This document shows, piece after piece, positions 5,752-5,771 of a stretch of 5,771 nt of DNA. The stretch spans positions 1 to 5,771 of the forward strand of contig CAMJRQ010000086.1 of assembly GCA_946408305.1 (NCBI GenBank). The letters are read 5' to 3'. The translations under genes and the position numbers were made by a program. Numbering within the stretch: position 1 is the stretch's first letter; each line of letters starts with the position of its first letter. The notes under the pieces were generated by a model. That model made no database searches. It was not told the origin of the DNA and saw nothing but the letters and a program-made list of their open reading frames with translations. Source of the DNA: an uncultured Prevotellaceae bacterium. Its GTDB lineage: Bacteria; Bacteroidota; Bacteroidia; Bacteroidales; Bacteroidaceae.

Positions 5752-5768
5752 CTCTCCCCCTTGGAGAG
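5752..5768. repeat. CTCTCC...GGAGAG hairpin at the window end
   Basis: CTCTCC (5752-5757) pairs with GGAGAG (5763-5768) around CCCTT. Its pyrimidine-then-purine style matches the hairpin at 4532-4548 (CCTCCCC/GGGGAGG), which suggests that the GT11-like gene is flanked on both sides by members of one loose repeat class. The window ends three bases later, so the far edge of any element is not visible. Confidence 0.45.
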
Positions 5769-5771
5769 CAA

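Larger units (their letters stand above)
5434..5771. other. 338-base non-coding region rich in hairpins and short repeats
   Basis: No credible gene occupies this stretch: the open frame crossing its left end is a shadow of the GT11-like gene, and nothing else reaches meaningful length. It contains at least six perfect inverted repeats of 6-8 bp, a 10-bp palindrome and a 10-bp direct repeat, listed separately. The first 40 bases are G-rich. From about 5515 the composition becomes more mixed and T-richer than in the genes. I see no tRNA-like cloverleaf and no TAnnTTTG promoter on either strand. It may be an intergenic repeat cluster or a structured RNA; the window ends inside it. Confidence 0.6.

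Overview
This window looks like a chromosomal segment from a G+C-rich member of the Bacteroidales (Prevotella/Bacteroides-type). The reasons are the family flavour of the proteins, starts that lack Shine-Dalgarno sequences, and a CxPC-type GT9 C-terminus of the kind I associate with this group. The species cannot be named from the sequence. All four genes lie on the + strand, and all plausible products act on envelope glycolipids or surface glycans.

Layout. (1) At 2-544 is the C-terminal 180 residues of a family 9 (heptosyltransferase-like) glycosyltransferase, cut by the window edge. (2) At 541-2505 is a 654-residue inner-membrane protein with five membrane helices and an extracytoplasmic LtaS-type alkaline phosphatase/sulfatase-fold domain. 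(3) At 2502-4502 is a 666-residue two-domain protein: an acyltransferase-3 membrane domain (about residues 15-340) joined in one open frame to a complete LpxL/HtrB-type late acyltransferase (about 360-655) with an HX4E motif. (4) After a 97-base gap made of repeats, 4600-5433 encodes a 277-residue GT11-like (alpha-1,2-fucosyltransferase family) protein that appears to start at TTG. The last 338 bases (5434-5771) hold no gene but are dense in hairpins and short repeats.

How the genes fit together. Genes 1-2 and 2-3 each overlap by ATGA (4 bases), so the first three are almost certainly one translationally coupled unit. A sugar transferase, a head-group (phospho-alcohol) transferase and a double acyltransferase together suggest assembly and decoration of LPS or another envelope glycolipid. 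The fourth gene may be co-transcribed or may be an independent insertion flanked by repeats; no promoter is recognisable in the gap.

The most unusual item is the AT3-LpxL fusion. Second are the repeat tract that runs into the TTG start of gene 4 and the nested inverted repeats at the right end. I found no CRISPR array, tRNA, rRNA, transposase or integrase, and no strong evidence for a wholly new defence or mobile system.
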